DNA of 39,999 nt from Pseudoduganella buxea. Lineage in GTDB: Bacteria > Pseudomonadota > Gammaproteobacteria > Burkholderiales > Burkholderiaceae_D. Below the pieces are notes generated by a model, which saw only the letters and a program-made list of their open reading frames with translations, had not been told where the DNA came from and did no database searches. Shown here in pieces: positions 7,722-15,322 of this stretch; position 1 is the stretch's first letter; every line of letters begins with the position of its first letter. The position numbers and the translations under genes are program-made. The stretch covers positions 1 to 39,999 of the forward strand of contig NZ_WNKZ01000060.1 of NCBI RefSeq assembly GCF_009720835.1, read 5' to 3'.

Positions 7722-7859
7722 TTAAGCCACCCTTGTACATTACTGAGAAGCGTAGTTTAGGTGCCGCGTGCTCATCAAGCAAGCTGTGCAAATGATCAAC
7801 GGAAATGGGATAAAGAATGGCTCAGGACGAACCAGGGTGTGCCAAGCAGTTCCAGGAGG

Positions 7860-7882
7860 TTTGCAGTACTTTGCAGTACTGC
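7860..7882. repeat. Direct 10-bp repeat with overlapping palindrome near the tRNA 3' end
   Basis: TTTGCAGTAC occurs twice back to back (7860-7869 and 7870-7879), and GCAGTACTGC at 7873-7882 is a perfect palindrome. It sits about 65 bases outside the tRNA 3' end. Such repeats could be arm-type sites for an integrase or excisionase, but no recombinase is present in the window, so this is speculation. The rest of 7722-7947 shows only a non-coding stretch. Confidence 0.5.
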
Positions 7883-7947
7883 ACCTATGACCTGGTCCAC
7901 TTGGTGTCTATGGCCTAAGGATAAGCCATTGAATTTACAAAGAATTC

Positions 7948-8022
7948 TGGTGGGAAGTGCAAGTTTCGAACTTGCGACCCCTGCAGTGTGAATGCAGTGC
8001 TCTACCCCTGAGCTAACCTCCC
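7948..8022 (-). tRNA. tRNA-Val (anticodon CAC)
   Basis: The minus strand folds into a complete cloverleaf of 75 bases with an encoded CCA. The acceptor stem GGGAGGT pairs with ACTTCCC (one G-T pair); the D stem is GCTC/GAGC; the anticodon stem CTGCA/TGCAG encloses the loop TTCACAC, giving anticodon CAC for valine codon GTG; the T arm is GCAAG-TTCGAAA-CTTGC. Its 3' end borders the low-GC island, so it is the likely attachment site. It lies 46 bases downstream of dnaQ on the same strand and may share its transcript. Confidence 0.97.
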
Positions 8023-8068
8023 GAAGAAGCATTATTATAGGGGGCGACTTGCGCCCCGTCAAGGGACT

Positions 8069-8770
8069 TCAGGAAATCGGCGTGCGCCAGATGCAAGTTC
8101 CCTTGACCGCCTTGTCGAGACCGTTCAGCAGTTCCTCATGGGCCTGCAGTTCCTCGCTGGACGCGCGCAGTACGAAAATTTCTGCCAGCGCCACCTGTTC
8201 CAGCACGACGCCGCCGCTCGACGTCTCTTCCTCGATGTCCATGCCCAGGCTGTTCTGGCCCCGGGTCATGGCAAGGTAGACGTCGGCCAGCAGCTCGGCG
8301 TCCAGCAGCGCGCCGTGCAGCTTGCGGTGGGCATTCGAGATGCCGTAGAAGTCGCACAGGGCGTCCAGCGAGTTGCGCTTGCCGGGTCGCAGTTCCTTCG
8401 CATTGACGAGGGTGTCGATAACGCCGCCGATGCACTCGTCGAACGGCGGCAGGTTGGCCAGGCGGAATTCGTGGTTCAGGAAGCCCAGGTCGAAGGGCGC
8501 ATTGTGGATGATGACTTCGGCGCCCTGGACGTAGTCGCGCAATTGGCCAGCGATTTCGTGGAAGCGCGGCTTGTCGCTGAGGAATTCGGTGGTCAGGCCG
8601 TGCACGGCCAGCGCGCCCTCTTCCGAGTCGCGGTCCGGGTTCAGGTAGACGTGGAAATTATTGCCGGTCAGCTTGCGCTCGACCAGCTCGACGCAACCGA
8701 TCTCGATGACGCGGTTGCCCAGCTTGGGATTGATACCGGTGGTTTCCGTATCGAGGACGATCTGGCGCAT
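8069..8770 (-). CDS. dnaQ: DNA polymerase III epsilon subunit (proofreading exonuclease)
   Basis: A 233-residue 3'-5' exonuclease that proofreads replication as part of the Pol III core. ATG at 8770 gives the usual MRQIVLDTETTG start; the longer open frame is a shadow of rnhA. The DEDDh motifs are complete: LDTETTG (Asp7, Glu9), HNAPFDLGFL, and HGALLDAELLADVYL with the catalytic His and Asp. After the exonuclease domain, QNSLGM resembles a beta-clamp-binding motif. The C-terminal tail that contacts the polymerase alpha subunit follows. Gene order with rnhA upstream (68 bases apart, same strand) is the conserved proteobacterial arrangement. Confidence 0.97.
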   Translation of the reverse strand: MRQIVLDTETTGINPKLGNRVIEIGCVELVERKLTGNNFHVYLNPDRDSEEGALAVHGLTTEFLSDKPRFHEIAGQLRDYVQGAEVIIHNAPFDLGFLNHEFRLANLPPFDECIGGVIDTLVNAKELRPGKRNSLDALCDFYGISNAHRKLHGALLDAELLADVYLAMTRGQNSLGMDIEEETSSGGVVLEQVALAEIFVLRASSEELQAHEELLNGLDKAVKGTCIWRTPIS

Positions 8771-8838
8771 GGATTCTTGGTGAAGTTCTGGAACGACCGC
8801 GCAGTATAGCAAAGCGCGGCCCGGGAGGCGCCGCCGGT

Positions 8839-9279
8839 TTACTTGCGGCGCACCAGCTCGACGCCGCGGTTGGCCAGCATGTCGGCCCGCTCGTTGCCGG
8901 GGTGGCCGTTGTGGCCCCGCACCCAGCGCCAGTCCACCTTGTGCACGGCCTGGGCCGTGTCGAGGGCCTGCCACAGATCGGCATTCTTGACGGGCTCCTT
9001 GGTCGACGTGCGCCAACCGCGCGCCTTCCAGCCGTGAATCCATTCACTGATGCCCTTCTGCACGTACTGGCTGTCCGTGTGCAACACCACTTCGCAGGGG
9101 CGCTTCAGCGCACGCAGCGATTCGATCACGGCCTGCAATTCCATGCGGTTGTTGGTGGTGTTCAGTTCGCCGCCAAACAGTTCCTTCTCCGCCTCGCCCG
9201 CCACCATCAGGGCACCCCAGCCGCCCGTGCCGGGATTGCCCTTGCAGGCGCCGTCCGTGAAAATTTCGACTTTTTCCAT
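8839..9279 (-). CDS. rnhA: Ribonuclease HI
   Basis: A 146-residue enzyme that cleaves RNA in RNA-DNA hybrids, removing primers and R-loops. All four carboxylates are recognisable: IFTDGACKGNPGTGGWG (Asp), NNRMELQAVIESL (Glu), HTDSQYV (Asp) and, after the basic protrusion WIHGWKARGW, RGHNGHPGNERADMLAN (His and Asp). Length is normal for bacterial type 1 RNase H. It begins 10 bases after the methyltransferase stop, and dnaQ follows, so the three genes probably form one transcript. No strong Shine-Dalgarno sequence is seen, suggesting coupling to the upstream gene. Confidence 0.97.
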   Translation of the reverse strand: MEKVEIFTDGACKGNPGTGGWGALMVAGEAEKELFGGELNTTNNRMELQAVIESLRALKRPCEVVLHTDSQYVQKGISEWIHGWKARGWRTSTKEPVKNADLWQALDTAQAVHKVDWRWVRGHNGHPGNERADMLANRGVELVRRK

Positions 9280-9289
9280 TCTGCTGTTT

Positions 9290-10099
9290 CTATTCTTTCA
9301 GTGATTCGATCGATGCCGGCGCCGCGTCCCCCTGCAAGCGCCTGTGCTTGTTGGCCGCGGGCACGGCCACGGGCGCCTTGGCGCCCTTCTTGCTCCAGGC
9401 GGGGCCGATCAGGCGCATGCCCTTGACGCGCTTGATCGACTGGACCATGTAGACGGCGCCGAAGTAAGGCCACCAGCGTGCGCCCGCGCGGTCCATGAAG
9501 GCATAGCGGGCCAGCCAGGGTTCGGTGCGGCAGGCGGGCGCATAACAGCCGAAATGGCTGTGGCTGACGCCCATATTCAGCAATTTTAACCAGTCTTTGA
9601 TGCGGGGCATAGAGATGAATTCGCCCGCCTCGGGCAGGTAGTGGGCGCCCGTCAGGCGCGCCGTCACTTGGCGCAGGCCCCACAGGCTGGCCGGATTGAA
9701 GCCGCAGATGATCAGCTGGCCTTCCGGAATCAGGACCCGCTCCACTTCGCGCAGCACCTGGTGGGGCTCGGCGGCGAACTCCAGCACGTGCGGCAGCACG
9801 ACCAGGTCCAAGCTTTGCGAGGCGAACGGGATTTCGCCCGCATCGAAGGTCAGCGCCACGGGCCGGCTGCCCGCGGCCGTGACGGCGGGCCGGGTCGTGG
9901 CCAGCCATTTGTGCGGCATGCGGCTGGCCGCCAGCGCGTCGATTTGCGGCGTGCCGATCTGCAAGGCATTGAAACCGAAGATATCGGCCGTCAATTCGTC
10001 CAGCACGCGCTGCTCCCAGGCCCGCACGTACGCGCCGGCCGGCGTTTGCAGCCAGCTGTCCAGCGCTATAATGGATTTTTCCGATGTTGCGCTATCCAT
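9290..10099 (-). CDS. Class I SAM-dependent methyltransferase
   Basis: A 269-residue protein starting at ATG 10099 (MDSATSEKS). It has a Methyltransf_11-type core: ALQIGTPQIDAL in place of motif I, then VALTFDAGEIPFASQSLDL, LVVLPHVLEFAAEPHQVL and VLIPEGQLIICGFNP, which match motifs II to V. The glycine-rich loop of motif I is reduced (QIGTPQ rather than GxGxG). A C-terminal half rich in Trp and basic residues follows. Family members in betaproteobacteria sit at this same place next to rnhA, and their substrate is not known to me. It is divergent from gloB across 46 bases. Confidence 0.85.
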   Translation of the reverse strand: MDSATSEKSIIALDSWLQTPAGAYVRAWEQRVLDELTADIFGFNALQIGTPQIDALAASRMPHKWLATTRPAVTAAGSRPVALTFDAGEIPFASQSLDLVVLPHVLEFAAEPHQVLREVERVLIPEGQLIICGFNPASLWGLRQVTARLTGAHYLPEAGEFISMPRIKDWLKLLNMGVSHSHFGCYAPACRTEPWLARYAFMDRAGARWWPYFGAVYMVQSIKRVKGMRLIGPAWSKKGAKAPVAVPAANKHRRLQGDAAPASIESLKE

Positions 10100-10145
10100 G
10101 TTTTCCTTTTGCGCCCCGGTAAGCCAGACTTTCACCCAACAGCCG

Positions 10146-10949
10146 ATGACCCCGACAAGCCTGCTCGACAAGCCTTTGCACGTGCTGGCAGTGCCAGCGT
10201 TTAACGATAACTACCTGTGGCTGCTCCACGACGGGCACCATGCGGCCGTCGTCGATCCAGGCGACGCCGGCCCCATTCTTGCTGCGCTGGAGCGCCTCGG
10301 CTTGCGCCTTACTGCCATTCTACTCACCCACCACCATGCTGACCATATCGGCGGCGTGCCCCGCTTGCTGGAAACGTGGCCCGTGCCCGTGTTCGGCCCG
10401 GCCCGCGACGGCATTGCCCTCGTCACCCGGCCGCTGGCGGAAGGCGATACGGTGGAGGTGCCGGGACTGGCGCTGACGTTGACGGTGCTCGACGTGCCCG
10501 GCCACACGAAGGGCCATATTGCTTATGTGCGCGCGGGCGCGGCGCCGATGCTGTTCTGCGGCGACACGCTGTTTGCCGGCGGTTGCGGGCGCCTGTTCGA
10601 AGGCACACCGCAGCAGATGGCGGCGTCGCTGGACAAGCTGGCGGCGCTGCCGGCCGACACCCAGGTTTTTTGCGCGCACGAGTACACGCTGTCGAACTTG
10701 CGCTTTGCCACAGCTGTCGAACCGGAAAACGCCGCGTTGCGCGCGCGCGTGGACGTCGAGACGGCGAAACGGCAACGGGGCGAGCCGACGGTGCCCAGCA
10801 CCATCGCGCTGGAGCGCGCCACCAATCCCTTCCTGCGCTACCGGGAAGCGGCCATCGCCCGCACCCTGGTACAGGCCGGCAAGATCGCGCGCGACGCTGC
10901 GCCGCTGGCCGTGTTCGCGGCGCTGCGCGAATGGAAGAATACTTTCTGA
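10146..10949 (+). CDS. gloB: Hydroxyacylglutathione hydrolase (glyoxalase II)
   Basis: A 267-residue metallo-beta-lactamase-fold enzyme that hydrolyses S-D-lactoylglutathione to D-lactate and glutathione in methylglyoxal detoxification. ATG at 10146 gives MTPTSLLDKPLHVLAVPAFNDNYLWLL; the longer open frame overlaps the methyltransferase. The metal-binding motifs are THHHADHIGG, PGHTKGHI, FCGDTLFAGGCGR and CAHEYTLSN, and the C-terminal glutathione-binding region ends with NPFLRYRE. Length is typical. Fifty-one bases separate it from the downstream isomerase gene. Confidence 0.96.
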   Translation: MTPTSLLDKPLHVLAVPAFNDNYLWLLHDGHHAAVVDPGDAGPILAALERLGLRLTAILLTHHHADHIGGVPRLLETWPVPVFGPARDGIALVTRPLAEGDTVEVPGLALTLTVLDVPGHTKGHIAYVRAGAAPMLFCGDTLFAGGCGRLFEGTPQQMAASLDKLAALPADTQVFCAHEYTLSNLRFATAVEPENAALRARVDVETAKRQRGEPTVPSTIALERATNPFLRYREAAIARTLVQAGKIARDAAPLAVFAALREWKNTF

Positions 10950-11000
10950 CGGGGCAAACCCGAACGACACGATACGAGACAATCGACGAGGAGGTTCATC

Positions 11001-11648
11001 ATGGAGACTGTCCAGTTCTATTTTGATCCAATCAGCCCCTTCGTGTGGCTGGCAACGAAACAGGTCGCCCGGATCGAGGCGGCCGGCGTGCAGGTGGACA
11101 TCACGCCCGTATTGTTTGCCGGACTGCTGAAGGCGCACGGCACCAAGGGTCCGGCGGAAATTCCCGCCAAGCGCGAACAGACCTTCCGCGACGTGATGCG
11201 GCTGGCCGACGCCCAGGGGCTGACCTTCCGCGGGCCACCCGGCCATCCCTTCAATCCGCTGCTGGCCTTGCGCATGTGCGTGGCGATCGCGTCGCCGAAC
11301 AGCCGCAAGCGCTTTGCCTTCGCGCTGGCGCGAGCATGCTGGGAGGACGGATTGGATATTTCGCGGCCGGCCGTGCTGTTGCAGGTGGCCCGGGAATGCG
11401 ATCTGAACGGTGAAGCGCTGCAGGCGGCGGCGATGACGCCGGAGGTAAAGCAGGCCCTGATCGACAACACGGAAGCGGCCATTGCGCGCGGCGTGTTCGG
11501 CGTGCCGACGTTTGCTTACCAGAACGAGTTGTTCTGGGGCGGTGACCGGATCGACGCATTGCTGCGCCGCATGGCCGGTCACCGCATCGACGAGGCGCGC
11601 CTGAAGGAATTCCTGGCGCGCCCGCCGCTGGCCGAGCGTAAGTTTTAG
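11001..11648 (+). CDS. 2-hydroxychromene-2-carboxylate isomerase family protein (DsbA-like fold)
   Basis: A 215-residue protein of the DsbA/kappa-class GST superfamily. VQFYFDPISPFVWLA carries the Ser/Pro pair that replaces the CxxC of DsbA, and FGVPTFAYQNELFWGGDRID is the cis-Pro loop and C-terminal end typical of HCCA isomerases. The named activity is glutathione-dependent isomerisation in naphthalene breakdown, but no aromatic-degradation genes are near, so the true substrate is open; a general glutathione-linked role beside gloB is plausible. Start supported by GAGGAGG about eight bases upstream. Its stop overlaps the aceB stop by four bases, tail to tail. Confidence 0.88.
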   Translation: METVQFYFDPISPFVWLATKQVARIEAAGVQVDITPVLFAGLLKAHGTKGPAEIPAKREQTFRDVMRLADAQGLTFRGPPGHPFNPLLALRMCVAIASPNSRKRFAFALARACWEDGLDISRPAVLLQVARECDLNGEALQAAAMTPEVKQALIDNTEAAIARGVFGVPTFAYQNELFWGGDRIDALLRRMAGHRIDEARLKEFLARPPLAERKF

Positions 11649-13237
11649 ATCTCTTCGTACAGCGGCAAGGTCAGGAATTCGGCGAAGTCTTCCGACGTCG
11701 ACATCTGCTCGAAGATTGCGGCGGCGCGCTCGTAGTTCGGGCTGGCGCCGTCCGGGGCGTTCGTCTTCACTTTCGGCAGCTCCTCCGTGATCATCGCGCG
11801 CACCATGTCGGCCGTGACCTTGCGGCCGTCTTCCAGCACGCCCTTGTCGGAACGGATCCACTGCCACACCTGCGAGCGGCTGATCTCGGCCGTGGCCGCG
11901 TCTTCCATCAGGTTATGGATGGGCACGCAGCCGTTGCCGCCCAGCCAGCTGCCCAGGTAGTGGATGCCGACGTTGATGTTGTAGCGCAGGCCCGCTTCCG
12001 TGATCGGTGCTTCCGGCTGGAAGTTCAGCAGGTCGGCCGCCGTGACTTCCACGTCCGGACGCTGCTTGGCGATCTGGTTCTTGGCGTCGCCCAGCACATT
12101 CTTGAATTCCGTCATGGCCAGCTCGACCAGGCCCGGGTGGGCTACCCAGCCGCCGTCGTAGCCGTCGGTGGCATCGCGGGCCTTGTCGTTGCGCACGCCG
12201 CCCATTGCCGTTTCGTTCTTTTCCGGATCGTTCTTGATCGGAATCAGCGCCGCCATGCCGCCGATGGCCGGCGCATTGCGCTTGTGGCAGGTCTTCAGCA
12301 GCAGCAGCGCGTAGGCACGCATGAACGGTGCCGTCATCGTCACCTTGGCACGGTCGGCCAGGCAGAAGTCCTTGTCCAGCTTGAACTTCTTGATGCAGCT
12401 GAAGATGTAGTCCCAGCGGCCGGCGTTCAGGCCCGCGCTGTGCTCGCGCAGTTCGTACAGGATTTCATCCATCTCGAAGGCGGCCAGGATGGTTTCGATC
12501 AGCACGGTGGCCTTGATCGTGCCCTGCGGCAGGCCCAGCTCGTTCTGCGTCATGACGAAGATGTCGTTCCACAGGCGCGCTTCCAAGTGCGATTCCATCT
12601 TCGGCAGGTAGAAGTACGGACCGGCGCCGCGGGCCAGTTGCTCTTTCGCGTTGTGGAACATGAACAGGGCGAAGTCGAAGATGCCGCCTGAGATGCGCTT
12701 GCCGTCGACCAGCACGTGCTTCTCGTCCAGGTGCCAGCCCCGTGGGCGCACGACCAGGGTCGCGGTCTTCGCGTTCAGCTTGTACGACTTGCCGTTCTGT
12801 TCCAGCGCGATGGTACCGCGCACGGCGTCCATCATGTTGATCTGGCCGTCGATCTGGTTATGCCAGTTCGGCGTGTTGGAGTCCTCGAAGTCCGTCATGT
12901 AGCTGTCCGCGCCGGAGTTCAGCGCGTTGATGACCATCTTGCGTTCGACGGGGCCCGTGATTTCCACACGGCGGCATTCCAGCGCGGCGGGGATCGGCGC
13001 GATCTTCCAGTCGCCGGCACGGATATGGGCCGTTTCGGCCAGGAAGTCGGGACGCTCGCCCGCATCCAGGCGGCGCGCGCGCTCGACGCGGGCAGCCAGC
13101 AACTGTTGCCGGCGCGGCTCGAATTCGCGCGACAGCTTGGCCACCAGGGCCAGCGCTTCCGGGGTCAAGACCCGCTCGAAGCCGGCGCTGATCTCGCCCT
13201 TGATTTCCATTCCTGCCGGTAACGTAATGCTGCTCAT
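11645..13237 (-). CDS. aceB: Malate synthase A
   Basis: A 530-residue cytosolic enzyme that condenses glyoxylate and acetyl-CoA to malate in the glyoxylate shunt. ATG at 13237 (MSSITLPAG) has GGAGA seven bases upstream; the longer frame to 13267 is less likely. Family motifs include FEDSNTPNWHNQIDGQIN, YFYLPKMESHLEARLWND, KATVLIETILAAFEMDEI followed by LYELREHSAGLNAGRWDY, and the late NLMEDAATAEISRSQVWQW with the catalytic Asp. Length is normal for the A form. It is divergent from a LysR regulator; isocitrate lyase is not in the window. Its 3' end overlaps the convergent isomerase gene by four bases. Confidence 0.97.
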   Translation of the reverse strand: MSSITLPAGMEIKGEISAGFERVLTPEALALVAKLSREFEPRRQQLLAARVERARRLDAGERPDFLAETAHIRAGDWKIAPIPAALECRRVEITGPVERKMVINALNSGADSYMTDFEDSNTPNWHNQIDGQINMMDAVRGTIALEQNGKSYKLNAKTATLVVRPRGWHLDEKHVLVDGKRISGGIFDFALFMFHNAKEQLARGAGPYFYLPKMESHLEARLWNDIFVMTQNELGLPQGTIKATVLIETILAAFEMDEILYELREHSAGLNAGRWDYIFSCIKKFKLDKDFCLADRAKVTMTAPFMRAYALLLLKTCHKRNAPAIGGMAALIPIKNDPEKNETAMGGVRNDKARDATDGYDGGWVAHPGLVELAMTEFKNVLGDAKNQIAKQRPDVEVTAADLLNFQPEAPITEAGLRYNINVGIHYLGSWLGGNGCVPIHNLMEDAATAEISRSQVWQWIRSDKGVLEDGRKVTADMVRAMITEELPKVKTNAPDGASPNYERAAAIFEQMSTSEDFAEFLTLPLYEEI

Positions 13238-13280
13238 TGCAATCTCCTTGGTCTGTATGTGGTGCAACTAGATGATTTCC

Positions 13281-13310
13281 AGTATATTGACTATAGACTT
13301 ACATAAACAA
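13281..13310 (-). promoter_or_regulatory. Probable aceB promoter in the aceB-lysR gap
   Basis: On the minus strand TTGTTT (13310-13305) and TATACT (13286-13281) are 18 bases apart, about 45 bases before the aceB start. The 128-base gap also contains AT-rich partly symmetric sequence around CTATAG that could hold a LysR operator. Seen by eye only. Confidence 0.5.
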
Positions 13311-13365
13311 GACAAAAAATCACTTCATTCGTGCGTTTTTGTCATAAGCGGGGCGGGAAAGTCGT

Positions 13366-14280
13366 ATGGGACAGTTCAGGCAAATTTCAACATTCGTCGA
13401 GGTTGTCGCGCGGGGCAGCCTGTCGGCCGCGGCCCGCGCCGAGGGCATCGCCCCGGCCGTCATCGGCCGCCGGCTCGATGCGCTGGAGCAGCGCCTCGGT
13501 GTCAAACTCCTACAGCGTACCACGCGCAAGCTGGCGCTGACAGACGAAGGCACGGCCTTCCTGGAGGATTGCCAGCGCATCCTGGCCGAGCTGGAATCGG
13601 CGGAGGCGGCCGTGTCGGAACGCAGCGCGCGCGCCACGGGACACCTGCTCGTGTCCGCACCGGCCGGCTTCGGCCGGCAGCATGTGGCGCCGCTGGTGCC
13701 GTCGTTCCTGGCTGAACACCGCGAAGTGACCGTCACCCTGAACCTGAACGACCGCGTGGTGGACCTGATCGGCGAAGGCGTCGACGTGGCCATCCGCATC
13801 GCCAGCATGTCCGATTCGAACCTGGTCAGCGTCAAGCTGGCGGACAACCACCGCGTTGTCGTCGCCACGCCGAGCTATTTGAAACGCCACGGCACGCCTG
13901 TCACCCTGGCCGACCTGGCCAAGCACAATTGCATGGCCATCAGCAGCGAAGGTAGCCAGCGGGGCTGGACCTTCCGCGACGCCGGCAAGAGCGTGACCTT
14001 GAAAGTGGGTGGCAATATGAGCTGCAACGATGGCGCCGTGCTGCATGACTGGGTCCTGGCCGGCAAGGGCCTGGCATGGCGCTCGATGTGGGAAGTGGGC
14101 GGCGATATCGAAGCGGGCCGCCTGCAGACGGTGCTGGACGAATATTCGGCGCCGGGCAACGACATCTACGCCGTCTTCGCGCAACGGCGACACCTGCCGC
14201 TGCGGATACGTACCTTCGTGGACTTCCTGCGGCGCAGTTATGCGCAGCCGGGGTACTGGGCTGACGGGCTGCGGGTCTGA
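13366..14280 (+). CDS. LysR-family transcriptional regulator, divergent from aceB
   Basis: A 304-residue regulator. The N-terminal winged helix (about 1-60) includes FVEVVARGSLSAAARAEG and APAVIGRRLDALEQRLGVKLLQRTTRKLALT, typical of the CrgA-like subgroup with IGRRL in place of VSR.I. The effector domain (about 88-290) contains GHLLVSAPAGFGRQHVAPLV and the DVAIRIASMSDSNLV motif. LysR proteins commonly control the gene transcribed away from them, so regulation of aceB is a reasonable inference. A bidirectional terminator follows 130 bases after its stop. Confidence 0.92.
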   Translation: MGQFRQISTFVEVVARGSLSAAARAEGIAPAVIGRRLDALEQRLGVKLLQRTTRKLALTDEGTAFLEDCQRILAELESAEAAVSERSARATGHLLVSAPAGFGRQHVAPLVPSFLAEHREVTVTLNLNDRVVDLIGEGVDVAIRIASMSDSNLVSVKLADNHRVVVATPSYLKRHGTPVTLADLAKHNCMAISSEGSQRGWTFRDAGKSVTLKVGGNMSCNDGAVLHDWVLAGKGLAWRSMWEVGGDIEAGRLQTVLDEYSAPGNDIYAVFAQRRHLPLRIRTFVDFLRRSYAQPGYWADGLRV

Positions 14281-14415
14281 ACCGGGCGGAAGGGTTGCGG
14301 CCTCGCGACACGTGGCACCCAGGTTCCTGCCTGGCGCCGGGCTCAAGGCCCGCGCCTGCAGGCCCAAAGCACGAAGCACGAAGGCAGACCCAGTCCTCCG
14401 CCCGAGCTACAGACG

Positions 14416-14446
14416 AAAAAAAATCCTCGGAAACCGAGGATTTTTC
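14416..14446. terminator. Bidirectional terminator between lysR and the cold-shock gene
   Basis: AAATCCTCGG (14421-14430) pairs perfectly with CCGAGGATTT (14434-14443) over a three-base loop. Eight A precede and five T follow, so it has a T-run on both strands and can end both convergent transcripts. The preceding 14281-14415 holds only small imperfect hairpins. Confidence 0.92.
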
Positions 14447-14467
14447 TATTTCGTTAGATCCAGCGTA

Positions 14468-14671
14468 TTACAGAGGCTGAATGTTCGAAGCTTGCTTGCC
14501 TTTTGGACCAGCGGTAACTTCGAAAGATACGCGTTGGTTCTCTTGCAGAGACTTGAAGCCGGTCGATTGGATCGCCGAGAAGTGAGCGAACAGATCTTCG
14601 CCGCCTTCATCAGGGGTGATGAAGCCAAAACCCTTCGAATCATTGAACCATTTTACGATACCAGTTGCCAT
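14468..14671 (-). CDS. CspA-family cold-shock protein
   Basis: A 67-residue single-domain nucleic-acid chaperone. ATG at 14671 gives MATGIVKWFNDSKGFGFITP; RNP1 (KGFGFI) and RNP2 (DLFAHFSAI) are both intact, followed by NQRVSFEVTAGPKGKQASNI. It melts secondary structure in mRNA. The longer frame to 14725 is untranslated leader. The leader is about 100 bases from the -10 box, as in cold-regulated csp genes where it folds in a temperature-dependent way. The family has many paralogues, so a specific csp letter is not given. Confidence 0.96.
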   Translation of the reverse strand: MATGIVKWFNDSKGFGFITPDEGGEDLFAHFSAIQSTGFKSLQENQRVSFEVTAGPKGKQASNIQPL

Positions 14672-14775
14672 TACAATTCCTATTACAGTTAAATGAGCTT
14701 GCGCCCGTGATATCGTTTGAAGCAAGTATGCAATGGCAGACTAACTGCACTACCCTTGAATCTAAACGATCCCGC

Positions 14776-14781
14776 ATTATA
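14776..14781 (-). promoter_or_regulatory. -10 box of the cold-shock gene
   Basis: TATAAT, exact consensus, on the minus strand 105 bases before the start codon; the -35 region is weak. It predicts a leader of roughly 95-100 bases. The remaining bases up to 14968 show no gene. Confidence 0.6.
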
Positions 14782-14968
14782 CCGAATACGGCGCCAAAAG
14801 CACGTCACGAGTCACGGTTTCAGCACGTTTTTACGAAAATAATTGCTACAGCAGAGCTAAATCGTCAAAAAGGCCCGGAAAAGCTGCCCTAGATCACTAT
14901 TTGCCCGGCTGTTTCGCTCGGCATATGTGTAACTATAGACAATAATCCCGCCCGGCGTTTGACATATG

Positions 14969-15322
14969 TCAATCGTGCGGTGCGTAAGCAACGCCTTGGG
15001 GATCGCGCTCGGCCCACGCCAGGTAGGCACGGATCTGCTCCGGCACCCCCTCCCACGCCGCTTCGCCGGCCATGACTTGCCGCACCAGCTGCTCCAGGCG
15101 GCGCGCCTGCTCGCCCAGCACGGCGAAGCCGAACGAGCCGGCCGAGCCGGCCACCACGTGCAGGCTTTCGTGCAGTGCTTCCAGTGCACTCACGGCGGGC
15201 ACGCTGCCCGCGCCATCGAGCGCCGCGGCAATGGCCGCCATCCGCTGCGGAATGCTGGCGCGGTACTTTTCGCCCAGGGCCTGCAGGTGCTGGCGGAATG
15301 CGGGATCGGCCGGCTGCGCCAT
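14969..15322 (-). CDS. Stand-alone HPt (histidine phosphotransfer) domain protein
   Basis: A 117-residue protein consisting of one HPt four-helix bundle. The phosphorylation motif is LHVVAGSAGSFGFAVL, with His55 followed by Gly59-Ser60; AGSAGSFGF is a common variant of the LKGSAG motif. Such proteins relay phosphate between hybrid kinases and response regulators. No kinase is near. The ATG directly follows the upp stop codon (TAAATG), so it is translationally coupled to upp, an unrelated housekeeping gene. Its C-terminal helix has QIRAYLAWAERDP. Confidence 0.85.
   Translation of the reverse strand: MAQPADPAFRQHLQALGEKYRASIPQRMAAIAAALDGAGSVPAVSALEALHESLHVVAGSAGSFGFAVLGEQARRLEQLVRQVMAGEAAWEGVPEQIRAYLAWAERDPQGVAYAPHD

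Larger units (their letters stand above)
1..7947. mobile_element. Arm of a tRNA-Val-associated genomic island (ICE/plasmid-like remnant)
   Basis: Everything left of the tRNA-Val gene differs from the rest of the window. It is more AT-rich, has wide gaps and broken reading frames, and holds an IS3-family fragment, a truncated HNH nuclease, DUF932, a zinc-ribbon/Toprim primase-like protein and other accessory genes. The right edge coincides with the 3' end of tRNA-Val(CAC), where tyrosine recombinases usually integrate. No integrase and no second copy of the tRNA end are visible here, so the other boundary must lie outside the window or be lost. The extent and ICE nature are inference from gene content and composition. 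Confidence 0.6.

Noticed and set aside
11001..11648. Naphthalene degradation role for the chromene-carboxylate isomerase-like gene
   Set aside because: No other aromatic catabolism genes are present; the name reflects family membership only.
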